From Psychrobacillus sp044762855 (lineage in GTDB: Bacteria; Bacillota; Bacilli; Bacillales_A; Planococcaceae): 64,000 bases of DNA. Within the stretch, counting starts at the first letter, position 1; the number at the start of each line of letters is the position of its first letter. The notes below the pieces were generated by a model. That model was given only the letters and a program-made list of their open reading frames with translations. It was not told the DNA's origin and did not search any database. This document shows positions 24,638-33,372 of this stretch, piece after piece. The stretch covers positions 1 to 64,000 of the forward strand of contig NZ_JBIWFB010000005.1 in NCBI RefSeq assembly GCF_044762855.1, given 5' to 3'. The translations under genes and the position numbers were made by a program.

Positions 24638-24853
24638 ATGGCGAACTTAGAGCATAAACAAGCGGTACTCAAACTGATTTTCGAAGCAGGTTTGACAGAA
24701 GACGGAAAGATGAAGACAAAATCGAAAACGTATCGCAATATTAACGGTGCAGCAACAGCAGATCAACTAGAAATAGTAACAACTACTTTAAAAAGCTTCA
24801 CTAGCAGTCCTTTTATCAATGCAGAAAAAATCGAAACTATGAACTTAAACTAA
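24638..24853 (+). CDS. DUF1659 family small protein
   Basis: A 71-residue protein without membrane helices. The pattern LKLIFEAGLTEDGKMKTKSKTYRNIN followed by ADQLEIVTTTLKSF is that of DUF1659. These proteins are nearly always encoded beside a DUF2922 protein, as here. A full AAAGGAGGTGAT site lies just before ATG 24638, implying high translation. Function is unknown. It is the first of three small genes ending in yvrJ-like. Confidence 0.8.
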   Translation: MANLEHKQAVLKLIFEAGLTEDGKMKTKSKTYRNINGAATADQLEIVTTTLKSFTSSPFINAEKIETMNLN

Positions 24854-24874
24854 TAAACGAAAGGAGGAAGCAGC

Positions 24875-25087
24875 ATGGCTAAAACATTACAATTACAATT
24901 CGAAGCAGCTAACGGAAAAAACATTACCATATCAGTGGATGAACCAAAAGAGTCTTTGACTTCCGAGGAAATTCAAACGGGTATGGATGCCATCGTCTCT
25001 AGTAATGTTTTTCATGTGGGAGGGGTACCCCTGGCACAAGGAACAAACGCAAAAGTTATCGAACGAAATGTCACAACTATTATCTAA
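24875..25087 (+). CDS. DUF2922 family small protein
   Basis: A 70-residue protein matching DUF2922: a beta-rich start (LQLQFEAANGKNITISVDEPKE), a helix (TSEEIQTGMDAIVSSNVF), and a closing AQGTNAKVIERNVTTII. AAAGGAGG lies upstream, 22 nt after the DUF1659 gene, so the two are co-translated at high level. Both share a beta-helix-beta outline and may form a complex. Function is unknown. A strong terminator follows. Confidence 0.82.
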   Translation: MAKTLQLQFEAANGKNITISVDEPKESLTSEEIQTGMDAIVSSNVFHVGGVPLAQGTNAKVIERNVTTII

Positions 25088-25092
25088 TGTAA

Positions 25093-25127
25093 AATGACTC
25101 TCCGCGCATCGGAGAGTCATTTTTTAA
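25093..25127 (+). terminator. Terminator after the DUF2922 gene
   Basis: AATGACTCTCCG and CGGAGAGTCATT form a 12-bp stem around CGCAT, followed by six Ts. Confidence 0.9.
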
Positions 25128-25144
25128 AAGGGAGATGCATATGA

Positions 25145-25267
25145 ATGGAACAATGGCTTGCGGTTATTCAAGATGTTGGTTTTCCAATTTTCGTATCATT
25201 TTACTTGATGCACCGAGTGGAAAGCAAACTCGAAGAAATTAAAGATGCACTATTATCCTTAAAATAA
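25145..25267 (+). CDS. YvrJ family small protein
   Basis: A 40-codon gene: a short N-terminus (MEQWLAVIQDVGFP), one membrane helix (about residues 12-23) and an amphipathic tail (HRVESKLEEIKDALLSLK). This matches the YvrJ family of small membrane peptides found next to DUF1659/DUF2922 pairs. GGGAG lies ten nt before ATG 25145; an overlapping ATG four nt earlier is in another frame and lacks such similarity. The terminator in front would make its expression lower than that of its neighbours or give it its own promoter. Confidence 0.8.
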   Translation: MEQWLAVIQDVGFPIFVSFYLMHRVESKLEEIKDALLSLK

Positions 25268-25372
25268 CTTCTCTATTCACAAAACTGTTGAATTAATAGG
25301 AGCCAATGTAGTTGAATGTAACAATTTGTTTCGTTAAGATTAGGCTATAATAGAAAAGAGAGGTCTCATTCG

Positions 25373-25963
25373 ATGAAAAGATTATTAGCAATGCTTTCTA
25401 TCACCCTGCTAGTTCTTGCAGGTTGCGGAAGTGGAGGTAATTTTGAAGCACAGACGAATTGGAAAGTAGAAGATTTTAAATTCGAAAACCAACGTGGAGA
25501 AAATGTTTCACTAAATGATTTAAAAGGAAATGTGTGGCTAGCAAGTTTCATCTATACGAATTGTACAACAGAATGTCCATTAATGACCTTTAATATGAGT
25601 GATGTTCAAAAAGCACTTGCAGATAAAGGAATAGAAGATTATAAGATTGTTTCCTTTACAGCAGATCCTGAGTACGACACACCAAAAGTATTAAAAGAAT
25701 ATATTAGTAATTATGAAGTTCCAGATGAAAGCAAATGGAATCTTCTAACTGGTTACTCCCAAGAAGAGATTAAAAAATTTGCAGCGGATAATTTTAAAAC
25801 AGCTGCTATAAAAAATCCAAATACTAACGAAGTAATGCACGGTGTCTCCTTCTTTTTAGTCGACCAAGACGGTGTAGTTGTGAAAAACTATAATGGCTAC
25901 ACAGATGTTCCAAAAGAAGAGATTGTGATGGATGTAGAAGCATTAATCGCAGATGGAAAATAA
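25373..25963 (+). CDS. Sco-family copper/thiol lipoprotein (YpmQ/BsSCO-like)
   Basis: A 196-residue lipoprotein of the SCO1/SenC thioredoxin-fold family, which helps assemble the CuA centre of cytochrome c oxidase on the outer face of the membrane. The lipobox is LAGC (Cys18). The copper ligands are C64 and C68 (CTTEC) and H156 (MHGVSF). Low residue count and spacing match B. subtilis YpmQ. The start is ATG behind AGAGAGG. It is transcribed alone between terminators; ccdA-ccdC nearby serve the same respiratory branch. CopC/CopD at 60.6 kb may also handle copper. Confidence 0.92.
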   Translation: MKRLLAMLSITLLVLAGCGSGGNFEAQTNWKVEDFKFENQRGENVSLNDLKGNVWLASFIYTNCTTECPLMTFNMSDVQKALADKGIEDYKIVSFTADPEYDTPKVLKEYISNYEVPDESKWNLLTGYSQEEIKKFAADNFKTAAIKNPNTNEVMHGVSFFLVDQDGVVVKNYNGYTDVPKEEIVMDVEALIADGK

Positions 25964-25992
25964 AAAAAGAACCCAAAGCGGGTTCTTTTTTT
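25962..25992. terminator. Bidirectional terminator between sco and mscL
   Basis: AAAAAAAGAACCC and GGGTTCTTTTTTT form a perfect stem around AAAGC. It serves both convergent genes. Confidence 0.92.
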
Positions 25993-26380
25993 AAGCATTA
26001 TTTTGTTTTTTCAGTAAGTCTCTAATTTCTTCCAATAATACTTCTTTTGCATCTACTGGAGGAGCTTCTTCCGTAATTTCCACAACGTCTTCTTTTCGTT
26101 TAAATTTAGATAATAAGCGAATAAATAGGAAAATAGAAAAAGAGATCACAATAAAATCAAAAACGGACTGGATAAAATTGCCGTATAATATAATTGGATC
26201 CTTCGATGGGAACCCTAGGGAAGTAAATTTTACGCCACCTATTAGCAGCCCGACTATAGGCATAATAATATTCTCAACTAATGAAGAAACAATCTTTCCA
26301 AAAGCGGCACCAATAACAACCGCTACTGCTAAATCTAACACATTTCCTTTAAAGGCGAACGCTTTAAAGTCTTTCCACAT
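25991..26380 (-). CDS. mscL: Large-conductance mechanosensitive channel MscL
   Basis: A 129-residue MscL. It opens under membrane tension to release solutes during hypo-osmotic shock. The N-terminal amphipathic helix and TM1 read MWKDFKAFAFKGNVLDLAVAVVIGAAFGKI, with the conserved glycine-rich constriction. TM2 is near residues 70-95, and a basic RLLSKFKRKE stretch precedes the C-terminal bundle. ATG 26380 is chosen because GGAGGTGAT lies directly upstream; an earlier ATG (26395) would sit in that site. The length matches the family. Confidence 0.96.
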   Translation of the reverse strand: MWKDFKAFAFKGNVLDLAVAVVIGAAFGKIVSSLVENIIMPIVGLLIGGVKFTSLGFPSKDPIILYGNFIQSVFDFIVISFSIFLFIRLLSKFKRKEDVVEITEEAPPVDAKEVLLEEIRDLLKKQNNA

Positions 26381-26556
26381 ATATATCACCTCCATAGTGC
26401 CATACTACAAAAAAATACAATAAATGTATAGCGACTTTCGACGTTTTTCGACTATTTTATTATGTAGAATCATGCGACTGTTTTCTTTTTAATGAAAATT
26501 GGGTAAGATAGACGGTGACATAAAAAGTATTTCGTGAAATAGGGGAATAAGGCTAT

Positions 26557-27255
26557 ATGAAAAAAAAGAAGGATACATCCTATAAAACTAAAGCTTGGAT
26601 ACTTATATTACTCCTACCTATTACGATTACAGTGTATATACTGTTGATAATTGGGTGGAAGGAATTACAAAGGATACCAGTAGTACTTGAATGGGCAGAA
26701 TCTATTCAACTAAAATCCTTTTCTCAAAATAAATTAGATATCCCGAAAGAATATATTGCCATTTATCAAGAGGCAGAAGCAATTTATGGAGTACCTTGGA
26801 CGCTACTAGCAGCTCATCATCGTATGGAAACTATATTTTCTACAATGGATCCGCTCCTATCTCCAGTTGGAGCAGAAGGTCATATGCAGTTTATGCCATG
26901 TACGTTCGTCGGTTGGTCGCATCCTAGTTGTAGTGGGTTAGGACAAGGTAACATCCCCGAAGAAGATAAAGTAAACCCAGCTATCATTGCTGAATATGGT
27001 GGATATGGAGTCGATGCAAATAAAGATGGGGTAGCGGACCCTTATGATATTGAAGATGCTATTTTCAGTGCTGCAAACTATTTAGCCGCAAGTGGTGCGG
27101 CAGACGGTGAGTTAGAAAAAGCTATTTTTAATTACAATCGTAGTGACAAGTACGTAGAAGATGTATTATATTTTTATCATTTATATGAAAATCAATTACA
27201 AGCACTACAATCTGCAGCCGCTTTACAAACAGAAAAAAAGGATGGACTCGAGTAG
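26557..27255 (+). CDS. Membrane-anchored lytic transglycosylase
   Basis: A 232-residue protein with an N-terminal signal anchor (about residues 13-34) and an extracellular lysozyme-like domain that cuts peptidoglycan between MurNAc and GlcNAc. The catalytic Glu is E91 in HHRMET. VGAEGHMQFMP replaces the usual S-GAMGLMQ motif, and the AANYLAASGAA and AIFNYNRSDKYVEDVL segments complete the SLT-type fold as in other bacillar transglycosylases. A short DANKDGVADPYDIEDA segment resembles a calcium-binding loop. It is transcribed alone. Confidence 0.82.
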   Translation: MKKKKDTSYKTKAWILILLLPITITVYILLIIGWKELQRIPVVLEWAESIQLKSFSQNKLDIPKEYIAIYQEAEAIYGVPWTLLAAHHRMETIFSTMDPLLSPVGAEGHMQFMPCTFVGWSHPSCSGLGQGNIPEEDKVNPAIIAEYGGYGVDANKDGVADPYDIEDAIFSAANYLAASGAADGELEKAIFNYNRSDKYVEDVLYFYHLYENQLQALQSAAALQTEKKDGLE

Positions 27256-27271
27256 GAGCCCATCCTTTTAG
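27236..27271. terminator. Bidirectional terminator
   Basis: AAAGGATGG and CCATCCTTT flank a 14-nt loop between convergent genes; the plus-strand T-run is short. It overlaps the end of the transglycosylase gene. Confidence 0.7.
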
Positions 27272-27274
27272 TTA

Positions 27275-27529
27275 TTATTTACGTGTAGATTTGAGTATCA
27301 AACTTAAAATGAATACTAAAATAATGGCACCGATCAGAGCTGGAATAATGGCCATATCCCAAATAACTGGTCCAAAGTCAGAGAATATTAGTCCACCAAT
27401 CCATGCACCAATAATACCTGCAATAATATTACCAATTATTCCTCCAGGAATGTCTTTACCTAATATTAATCCTGCTAACCATCCAATAATACCACCGATT
27501 ATCAAATATAAAATGAATCCCATATTCAT
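27275..27529 (-). CDS. GlsB/YeaQ/YmgE family small membrane protein
   Basis: An 84-residue protein with three glycine-rich membrane helices (GFILYLIIGGIIGWLAGLI, then IIGNIIAGIIGAWIGGL, then IIPALIGAIILVFILSLI). This is the 'transglycosylase-associated' GlsB/YeaQ family, common in general-stress regulons. Its biochemical role is unknown. AAGGAG lies four nt before the first ATG and ten before a second in-frame ATG (27523), so the start could be either. The neighbouring true transglycosylase is coincidental: this family has no such activity. Confidence 0.85.
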   Translation of the reverse strand: MNMGFILYLIIGGIIGWLAGLILGKDIPGGIIGNIIAGIIGAWIGGLIFSDFGPVIWDMAIIPALIGAIILVFILSLILKSTRK

Positions 27530-27606
27530 TCATCTCCTTCTAAAAATGTTGTATTGCTGTATATTCTTTATATAGCCATACAGGAGAAAAACTAAACATG
27601 CGATTA

Positions 27607-28155
27607 TTATTTTATCGTTACTTTAGCACCAAGCGAGTTCGTAAAATGTTCCAAAGCCCATTCATGGCCTTTCGGATTGAAGCTTGCAACCGCCGACTCA
27701 TGAACCACAATCGAAAACCCTAAATTATACGCATCCACTGCCGTATGCAATACACAAATATCCGTACATACTCCAACAATATGCACTTCCTCAATCTGAC
27801 GTTCACGTAATAATTGATGCAAATTCGTTCCAGCAAAAGAACTATAGCGTGTTTTATCCATCCAAATAATTTTATCTTGATTTGTTTCATACACGTTTTT
27901 TAGCTCTCCATATAATGCACGTCCTGGCGTATTGCGAATATTATGTGGAGGAAATAGTTTTGTTTCCGGATGGAATGGATCATTTGCTTCGTGCAAATCC
28001 ACCGGAAAGATGACTAAATCATTGTTATTCAAAAAATTCTGGGTAATGGAAACAATCGCCTCTTCTATTAATTGTCCCGGCTTGCCACAAGTAAGTGCAC
28101 CATCATCTGCAACAAAATCTACCGTATAGTCAACTACTAGTAATGCTTTTTTCAC
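27607..28155 (-). CDS. pncA: Nicotinamidase PncA
   Basis: A 182-residue isochorismatase-fold amidase that converts nicotinamide to nicotinate for NAD salvage. The catalytic triad is D9 (VVDYTVDF), K101 (MDKTRYS) and C134 (GVCTDICVLHTA). The metal site is D53, H55 and H71. The sequence matches B. subtilis PncA (YueJ) closely throughout, including the KTRYSSFAGTNL and AVDAYNLGF segments. The start ATG has GGAGTG upstream. It is transcribed alone. Specificity for nicotinamide is well supported. Confidence 0.93.
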   Translation of the reverse strand: MKKALLVVDYTVDFVADDGALTCGKPGQLIEEAIVSITQNFLNNNDLVIFPVDLHEANDPFHPETKLFPPHNIRNTPGRALYGELKNVYETNQDKIIWMDKTRYSSFAGTNLHQLLRERQIEEVHIVGVCTDICVLHTAVDAYNLGFSIVVHESAVASFNPKGHEWALEHFTNSLGAKVTIK

Positions 28156-28244
28156 TTTGCAACACTCCTTTACTAATTACTATTAGTATGAATGAATAAA
28201 AATAAAAATCCACAATATATTGTAAAGTAACTATTCAAAATATT

Positions 28245-28273
28245 TTGCATTCCAAAAGAAAAGCGCGTATAAT
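28245..28273 (+). promoter_or_regulatory. Strong SigA-type promoter of a small membrane peptide gene
   Basis: TTGCAT (28245-28250), a 17-nt spacer, and consensus TATAAT (28268-28273) lie 24 nt before the start codon of a 35-codon gene. Confidence 0.75.
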
Positions 28274-28297
28274 AACAAAAAAAAGGGAGTGGAGAAG

Positions 28298-28405
28298 ATG
28301 GACAGTCAAGTAACAAAAAAGTTAAATAAACAAGGGGTATGGTTCGTGATTCTCCATACAGTATTCATTTTAAACCTAGCGATCGACATATTTTCTCTTC
28401 ACTAG
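28298..28405 (+). CDS. 35-residue single-helix membrane peptide, unknown
   Basis: A short gene with AAAGGGAG before its ATG, a near-consensus SigA promoter upstream and a strong terminator downstream, so it forms its own transcription unit of about 180 nt. The product starts with a charged, polar stretch (MDSQVTKKLNKQG) and continues into one membrane helix (VWFVILHTVFILNLAIDIF), ending SLH. No family is recognised. The complete set of expression signals is the evidence that it is real. It may be a regulator of a membrane protein. Confidence 0.65.
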   Translation: MDSQVTKKLNKQGVWFVILHTVFILNLAIDIFSLH

Positions 28406-28422
28406 AAACGTAGTCATATTAG

Positions 28423-28466
28423 AAACGACCGAATGATTTTTCTCATTCGGTCGTTTTGTTTTTTTA
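28423..28466. terminator. Bidirectional terminator
   Basis: AACGACCGAATGA and TCATTCGGTCGTT form a perfect 13-bp stem, followed by TTGTTTTTTT. It serves the small peptide gene and convergent yfkAB. Confidence 0.92.
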
Positions 28467-29573
28467 CTTTACAGATCCGCTTTCGAACTTGGTTTCTGTA
28501 TAATACATATTTTTCACTAGAATGTTAGGACCTAAGCATTTTACTGCCGGACAATGACAATTCAATGATTTAGAAAGTGGGGAAGCTAGCCATCTATCAA
28601 AAACAGTCGGAAGCGTATCCGTTTGAATATTCCCTAGCTTGGGAGCATCACCAAAATCAGTGACAATCACTTCTCCTGAAAAAATATTGACATTTAAACG
28701 TGATCTGCCGTCCGGATCGTTTCGCACCGAAACATTTGGGGCATTCTTTAATCTATTTAAAAGCTCTATGCTTCTATCATTTTGACTGCAAGGATAAAAT
28801 GGCAATGTCCCGAACAACATCCAAGTGTCTTCATCACGAAAATCTAATATTTGTTCAATCGCATCATGCGTCTCTTCTAAAGTAAGCGTAGTAAGTGCGC
28901 TTGCAAAATCAGAAGGGTACATAGGGTGAATTTCATGTCTAGCACATTTCATTTCTTCGACTACTTGTTTATGAATATGTTCTAAACAAGGAAGTGTTTT
29001 TTTGTTGAGCATCGTTTCCGCTGAAACCATGACACCCGCTTCCGACAACATTCGACTATTGTCGATCATCCGTTGGAACAACTTTGCACGTTGCTCATAA
29101 GTTGGTTTTCGATCCATCATGGCAAAGCCCGTTTCTACAAATTCATCGATAGTTCCCCAATTATGAGAAATATGTAGCACATCTAAAAACGGTGCGATTA
29201 GTAAGTATCTCTCCGGGTCTAACGTAAGATTGGAGTTTATTTGTGTCCGTACTCCACGACTTTTAGCGTACTTTAAAAGTGGGAGTACATAATTCATAAC
29301 GGATTTCTTTGACAACATTGGTTCTCCGCCTGTAATACTAATCGTTTTTAGCTGAGGAATTTCCTCTAGTCTTGTAATGATTAGATCGATAGGAAGCGCT
29401 TCGTCATCTTTTGTTTGCAGTGTATAGCCAACTGCACAATGTGCACAGCGCATATTACAAAGATTGGTTGTAGTGAATTCAATATTGGATAATGTCAGTT
29501 TTCCGTGTGTTTCGATATCCCGATAAGCTTCCCACGGATCATTTGTTGGTGTCATTATATTTTTAGTAATCAA
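28464..29573 (-). CDS. yfkAB: Radical SAM protein YfkAB
   Basis: A protein of about 369 residues of the YfkAB radical SAM family. The SAM cluster motif CNMRCAHC lies near residue 39 and is followed by SITGGEPMLS. A second cysteine motif, CHCPAVKC (CxCxxxxC), near the C-terminus could bind an auxiliary cluster. In B. subtilis the gene was first annotated as split yfkA and yfkB; here it is one intact frame. The reaction is unknown. TTG 29573 is preferred because AAAGGAAG lies six nt upstream; another TTG 18 nt earlier lacks a site. Confidence 0.88.
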   Translation of the reverse strand: MITKNIMTPTNDPWEAYRDIETHGKLTLSNIEFTTTNLCNMRCAHCAVGYTLQTKDDEALPIDLIITRLEEIPQLKTISITGGEPMLSKKSVMNYVLPLLKYAKSRGVRTQINSNLTLDPERYLLIAPFLDVLHISHNWGTIDEFVETGFAMMDRKPTYEQRAKLFQRMIDNSRMLSEAGVMVSAETMLNKKTLPCLEHIHKQVVEEMKCARHEIHPMYPSDFASALTTLTLEETHDAIEQILDFRDEDTWMLFGTLPFYPCSQNDRSIELLNRLKNAPNVSVRNDPDGRSRLNVNIFSGEVIVTDFGDAPKLGNIQTDTLPTVFDRWLASPLSKSLNCHCPAVKCLGPNILVKNMYYTETKFESGSVK

Positions 29574-29902
29574 GTAAATCTTCCTTTCCAATATAATATT
29601 GTCTCATATTCTAATGGAAATGAAAATATCACACGTTTTGATTAACTAATTTTCACCGTGAGAATTTTCCCCGAAAATGCGCAAGCAGCCCATTTTATCC
29701 TTATACGTTTTCGGTTCTGTTCAAAGCACTACAAAAGCACTTAGTAAGTAAAGTGCCTTGTGTGTTATCACAATCTTAACGATTAATTTAGTGGATACAT
29801 TTGGTTAATCAACACTTGTGTGAAAATATAGCTTGGAGGAAAGATTGCGGATGCGCTCTATAGGGTATACGATATATAACAAGATATGAGTGGAGGAATA
29901 AC
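29574..29902. other. Gap without recognised gene
   Basis: About 330 bp between yfkAB and a DinB-like gene. It should contain the promoters of both divergent genes. A weak AAAGCACTT...AAGTGCCTT pairing is visible around 29732-29760. No gene, RNA gene or convincing operator was found. Confidence 0.5.
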
Positions 29903-30406
29903 ATGTTTATAGAAAAAAACAATGAAATTAGAGCAACACTTTTTCAGAAAGTAGATACACTAACAGACGAGCAGTTCAATCAAAAACCAGATTCGAACAG
30001 TTGGTCGCCAAAAGAAATCATCGAACATTTGATAAAAATGGAACGAACAATTACTAAAGGGATTAAAGCGGAATTAGCTAACCCCGAAAGCTCAAAAGCT
30101 AAGAAAAAACCAATACAAATTTCGACATTGCGATTTATAAAAGTAAAAGCGCCTGGCCATACAGTTCCGACCCCTGATTATGAAACAAAAGAAAAGATGA
30201 AAGCATTGCTTCATGAAGCTCGAATGGAGTTGCTGTCTGTCTACGCAACTAATAATTTACATGATCTAAGGTCTAAATCATTGAAGCATCCCATTTTTGG
30301 GAAAGTCCCGCTTATTCAATGGTTTCCTTTCGTAGGTCTTCATGAGAAAAGACATCTTAAACAATTAGAAAAAACAATTGAGAAACTGAAAGGTCATAAG
30401 CAATAA
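29903..30406 (+). CDS. DinB-like four-helix bundle protein
   Basis: A 167-residue protein of the DinB/YfiT-like superfamily: four helices and three metal-binding histidines, here probably H42 in EIIEHLIKMER and the two histidines in GLHEKRHLKQL near the C-terminus. The PDSNSWSPKEIIEH start is the usual signature. Members include bacillithiol-S-transferases and hydrolases, but the exact reaction cannot be read. The start is ATG with GGAGG upstream. It stands alone upstream of aconitase. Confidence 0.8.
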   Translation: MFIEKNNEIRATLFQKVDTLTDEQFNQKPDSNSWSPKEIIEHLIKMERTITKGIKAELANPESSKAKKKPIQISTLRFIKVKAPGHTVPTPDYETKEKMKALLHEARMELLSVYATNNLHDLRSKSLKHPIFGKVPLIQWFPFVGLHEKRHLKQLEKTIEKLKGHKQ

Positions 30407-30520
30407 TTATCACTTATAATAATTTTAATGTAATTTACTTATCGACTTTATTCGAGTATGATTAATATTGGAGAAAAGTTACTAGATAGATCTTTTCAAT
30501 AGACACTAGGAGGAATAGTA

Positions 30521-33229
30521 ATGGCAAAAAGTAATTTACACAACAGCCGTACTTCTTTTTCTGTAAATGGTAAAGAATATAACTATTACCGTTTAGCAGC
30601 TTTAGAAGAAGCGGGCATCGCAAATGTATCACGCCTTCCTTATTCAATCAAAGTATTATTAGAATCTGTTTTACGTCAATATGACGGCTACGTAATTAAA
30701 GACGATCATGTAAACCAATTGGCAAAATGGGGGAAAGACGCTGATACGGAAGCGGAAGTTCCATTTAAACCATCTCGCGTTGTGCTACAAGACTTCACTG
30801 GAGTACCAGTAGTAGTTGATTTGGCGTCATTACGTTCCGCTATGAAAGAAATGGGTGGTAACCCAGACAAGATTAACCCTGCTATTCCAGTTGATCTTGT
30901 AATTGACCACTCAGTTCAAGTTGACAAATACGGCACATCAACTGCATTAAAAGCAAATATGGATCTTGAGTTTGAACGTAATGCTGAGCGTTACAATTTC
31001 CTAAAATGGGCACAAACATCTTACAACAATTTCCGCGCTGTTCCACCAGCAACTGGTATTGTTCACCAAGTAAACTTGGAATACTTGGCTCCAATCGTAC
31101 ATGTGAATGAAGATGCAGATGGCACATTAGAAACTTTCCCTGATTCAGTAGTAGGTACGGACTCCCATACAACCATGATCAACGGTCTTGGTGTATTAGG
31201 ATGGGGTGTAGGTGGTATTGAAGCAGAAGCAGGAATGCTAGGACAACCTTCATACTTCCCAATTCCAGAAGTAATCGGAGTAAAATTAGTAGGAGACCTT
31301 CCTAACGGAACAACTGCTACTGACTTAGCGCTTAAAGTTACGCAAGTATTGCGTCAACGCGGCGTAGTAGGTAAATTTGTTGAGTTCTTCGGTCCTGGGG
31401 TATCTAAATTACCACTTGCAGACCGTGCAACAATTGCCAATATGGCTCCTGAATATGGTGCTACTTGCGGTTACTTCGCAATCGATGAAGAATCACTTAA
31501 CTATTTACGACTAACTGGTCGTGACGAAGAGCATATTGCTGTAGTAGAAGCTTACTTAAAAGCAAATGATATGTTCTTTGATCCAACATTAGAGCCTGTT
31601 TATACAGACGTAATTGAAATCAACTTAGCTGATATCGAGGCAAACCTTTCTGGACCAAAACGTCCACAAGATTTGATTCCACTTTCTGACATGAAAGCTC
31701 GTTATCATGAAGCAGTTGTTGCTCCACAAGGTACACAAGGTTTCGGTTTATCAGAAAAAGAATTCGACAAAACTGCTACTGCTAAATTTGCAGATGGAGA
31801 TGTTACAATCCCAACAGGTGCTGTAGCGATTGCTGCAATCACTTCTTGTACAAATACATCTAACCCATACGTAATGTTAGCAGCTGGTTTAGTTGCGAAA
31901 AAAGCAGTAGAAAAAGGTTTAACAGTTCCTGCTTACGTAAAAACATCTTTAGCACCAGGTTCAAAAGTTGTTACTGGTTATTTAGAAGATTCAGGATTAA
32001 ACGAATATCTTGATAAAATTGGTTTCAATACAGTTGGTTACGGCTGTACAACATGTATCGGTAACTCAGGTCCTTTACTTCCTGAAATTGAAAAAGCAAT
32101 CGTTGACGAAGATCTATTCGTAACTTCTGTTCTTTCTGGTAACCGTAACTTTGAAGGACGTGTACACCCACTTGTAAAAGCTAACTACTTGGCTTCACCA
32201 CCATTAGTTGTTGCTTATGCACTTGCTGGAACGGTAGATATCGATTTACAAAAAGATTCATTAGGAAAAGACAAAGATGGCAATGACGTATTTTTTGCAG
32301 ACATCTGGCCTTCAACTGATGAAGTAAATTCAGTGCTTAATAAAGTAGTTACTCGTGAATTATTCCAAAAAGAATATGCACGTGTATTCGACGAAAACGA
32401 AGCATGGAACGCTATTGAAACTTCAACAGAATCTTTATATACATTTGATGACAAATCAACGTATATTCAAAACCCACCATTCTTCCAAGGATTATCGAAG
32501 GAGCCTGGTGATATCCAAACACTTGCTGGACTTCGTGTTGTTGCGAAATTCGGTGATTCTATTACTACGGACCATATTTCACCAGCTGGTGCGATTGGTA
32601 AAGATACACCTGCAGGTAAATACTTGCGTGAAAACGGTGTAGAAATCCGTGATTTCAACTCTTACGGTTCTCGTCGTGGTAACCACGAAGTAATGATGCG
32701 CGGAACATTCGCGAACATCCGTATTCGTAATCAGATTGCTCCAGGTACAGAAGGTGGATATACTACTTACTGGCCAACTGGTGAAATCATGCCAATTTAT
32801 GATGCTGCAATGAAGTATCAAGAAGAGGGTACTGGTTTAGTAGTTCTTGGTGGAAAAGATTACGGTATGGGCTCATCTCGTGACTGGGCTGCTAAAGGAA
32901 CAAATCTTCTAGGTATTAAAGCTGTTATTACGGAAAGTTTTGAACGTATTCACCGTTCAAACCTAGTAATGATGGGTGTTTTACCACTTAACTTCTTACC
33001 AGGAGAAAATGCAGAAACACTTGGATTAACTGGTAAAGAAGAAATCAGTATCAATGTAGCAGAAGGTGTTAAACCTCGTGATATTCTACAAGTTACTGCA
33101 AAAGCAGAAGACGGTACAGAAAAAGTCTTCAACGTACTTGCTCGCTTTGACTCAGAAGTAGAAGTAGATTACTACCGTCACGGTGGTATCCTTCAAATGG
33201 TACTACGTAACAAAGTATTAGAAGCTTAA
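30521..33229 (+). CDS. acnA: Aconitate hydratase
   Basis: A 902-residue aconitase (called citB in B. subtilis) converting citrate to isocitrate; apo-enzyme of this family also binds iron-responsive RNA. The cluster ligands are in AITSCTNTSNP and YGCTTCIGNSG. Further signatures are VVGTDSHTTMINGLGVLGWGVGG, the swivelling C-terminal domain start GDSITTDHISPAG, and GSSRDWAAKG with the catalytic serine and arginine. The codon use is biased towards highly expressed genes. AGGAGG precedes ATG. It is a single-gene unit with a strong terminator. In B. subtilis it is controlled by CcpC and CodY; a site was not identified here. Confidence 0.98.
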   Translation: MAKSNLHNSRTSFSVNGKEYNYYRLAALEEAGIANVSRLPYSIKVLLESVLRQYDGYVIKDDHVNQLAKWGKDADTEAEVPFKPSRVVLQDFTGVPVVVDLASLRSAMKEMGGNPDKINPAIPVDLVIDHSVQVDKYGTSTALKANMDLEFERNAERYNFLKWAQTSYNNFRAVPPATGIVHQVNLEYLAPIVHVNEDADGTLETFPDSVVGTDSHTTMINGLGVLGWGVGGIEAEAGMLGQPSYFPIPEVIGVKLVGDLPNGTTATDLALKVTQVLRQRGVVGKFVEFFGPGVSKLPLADRATIANMAPEYGATCGYFAIDEESLNYLRLTGRDEEHIAVVEAYLKANDMFFDPTLEPVYTDVIEINLADIEANLSGPKRPQDLIPLSDMKARYHEAVVAPQGTQGFGLSEKEFDKTATAKFADGDVTIPTGAVAIAAITSCTNTSNPYVMLAAGLVAKKAVEKGLTVPAYVKTSLAPGSKVVTGYLEDSGLNEYLDKIGFNTVGYGCTTCIGNSGPLLPEIEKAIVDEDLFVTSVLSGNRNFEGRVHPLVKANYLASPPLVVAYALAGTVDIDLQKDSLGKDKDGNDVFFADIWPSTDEVNSVLNKVVTRELFQKEYARVFDENEAWNAIETSTESLYTFDDKSTYIQNPPFFQGLSKEPGDIQTLAGLRVVAKFGDSITTDHISPAGAIGKDTPAGKYLRENGVEIRDFNSYGSRRGNHEVMMRGTFANIRIRNQIAPGTEGGYTTYWPTGEIMPIYDAAMKYQEEGTGLVVLGGKDYGMGSSRDWAAKGTNLLGIKAVITESFERIHRSNLVMMGVLPLNFLPGENAETLGLTGKEEISINVAEGVKPRDILQVTAKAEDGTEKVFNVLARFDSEVEVDYYRHGGILQMVLRNKVLEA

Positions 33230-33240
33230 TAATGTAAGAT

Positions 33241-33276
33241 AAAAAAGCCTAATTCCAAGTGGATTAGGCTTTTTTG
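33241..33276 (+). terminator. Terminator after aconitase
   Basis: AAAAAAGCCTAATTCC pairs with GGATTAGGCTTTTTT (10-bp GC-containing core) and ends in a T-run. Confidence 0.93.
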
Positions 33277-33329
33277 GCGTAGAATAGATGATTCGCTTAG
33301 GTCATATGATGTATATAAAGTGAAACTTC

Positions 33330-33363
33330 AATCAGTGAGGGTTTTCTTCATCCCTCACTGATT
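33330..33363. repeat. 12-bp stem hairpin before the structured repeat
   Basis: AATCAGTGAGGG (33330-33341) and CCCTCACTGATT (33352-33363) form a perfect hairpin with a 10-nt loop. No T-run follows. It lies directly upstream of the structured repeat at 33373-33467 and may belong to the same element. Confidence 0.65.
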
Positions 33364-33372
33364 GTTAGTTGA

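Noticed and set aside
27275..27529. True transglycosylase
   Set aside because: The 'transglycosylase-associated' label of this family is historical; the protein is three membrane helices with no catalytic domain.
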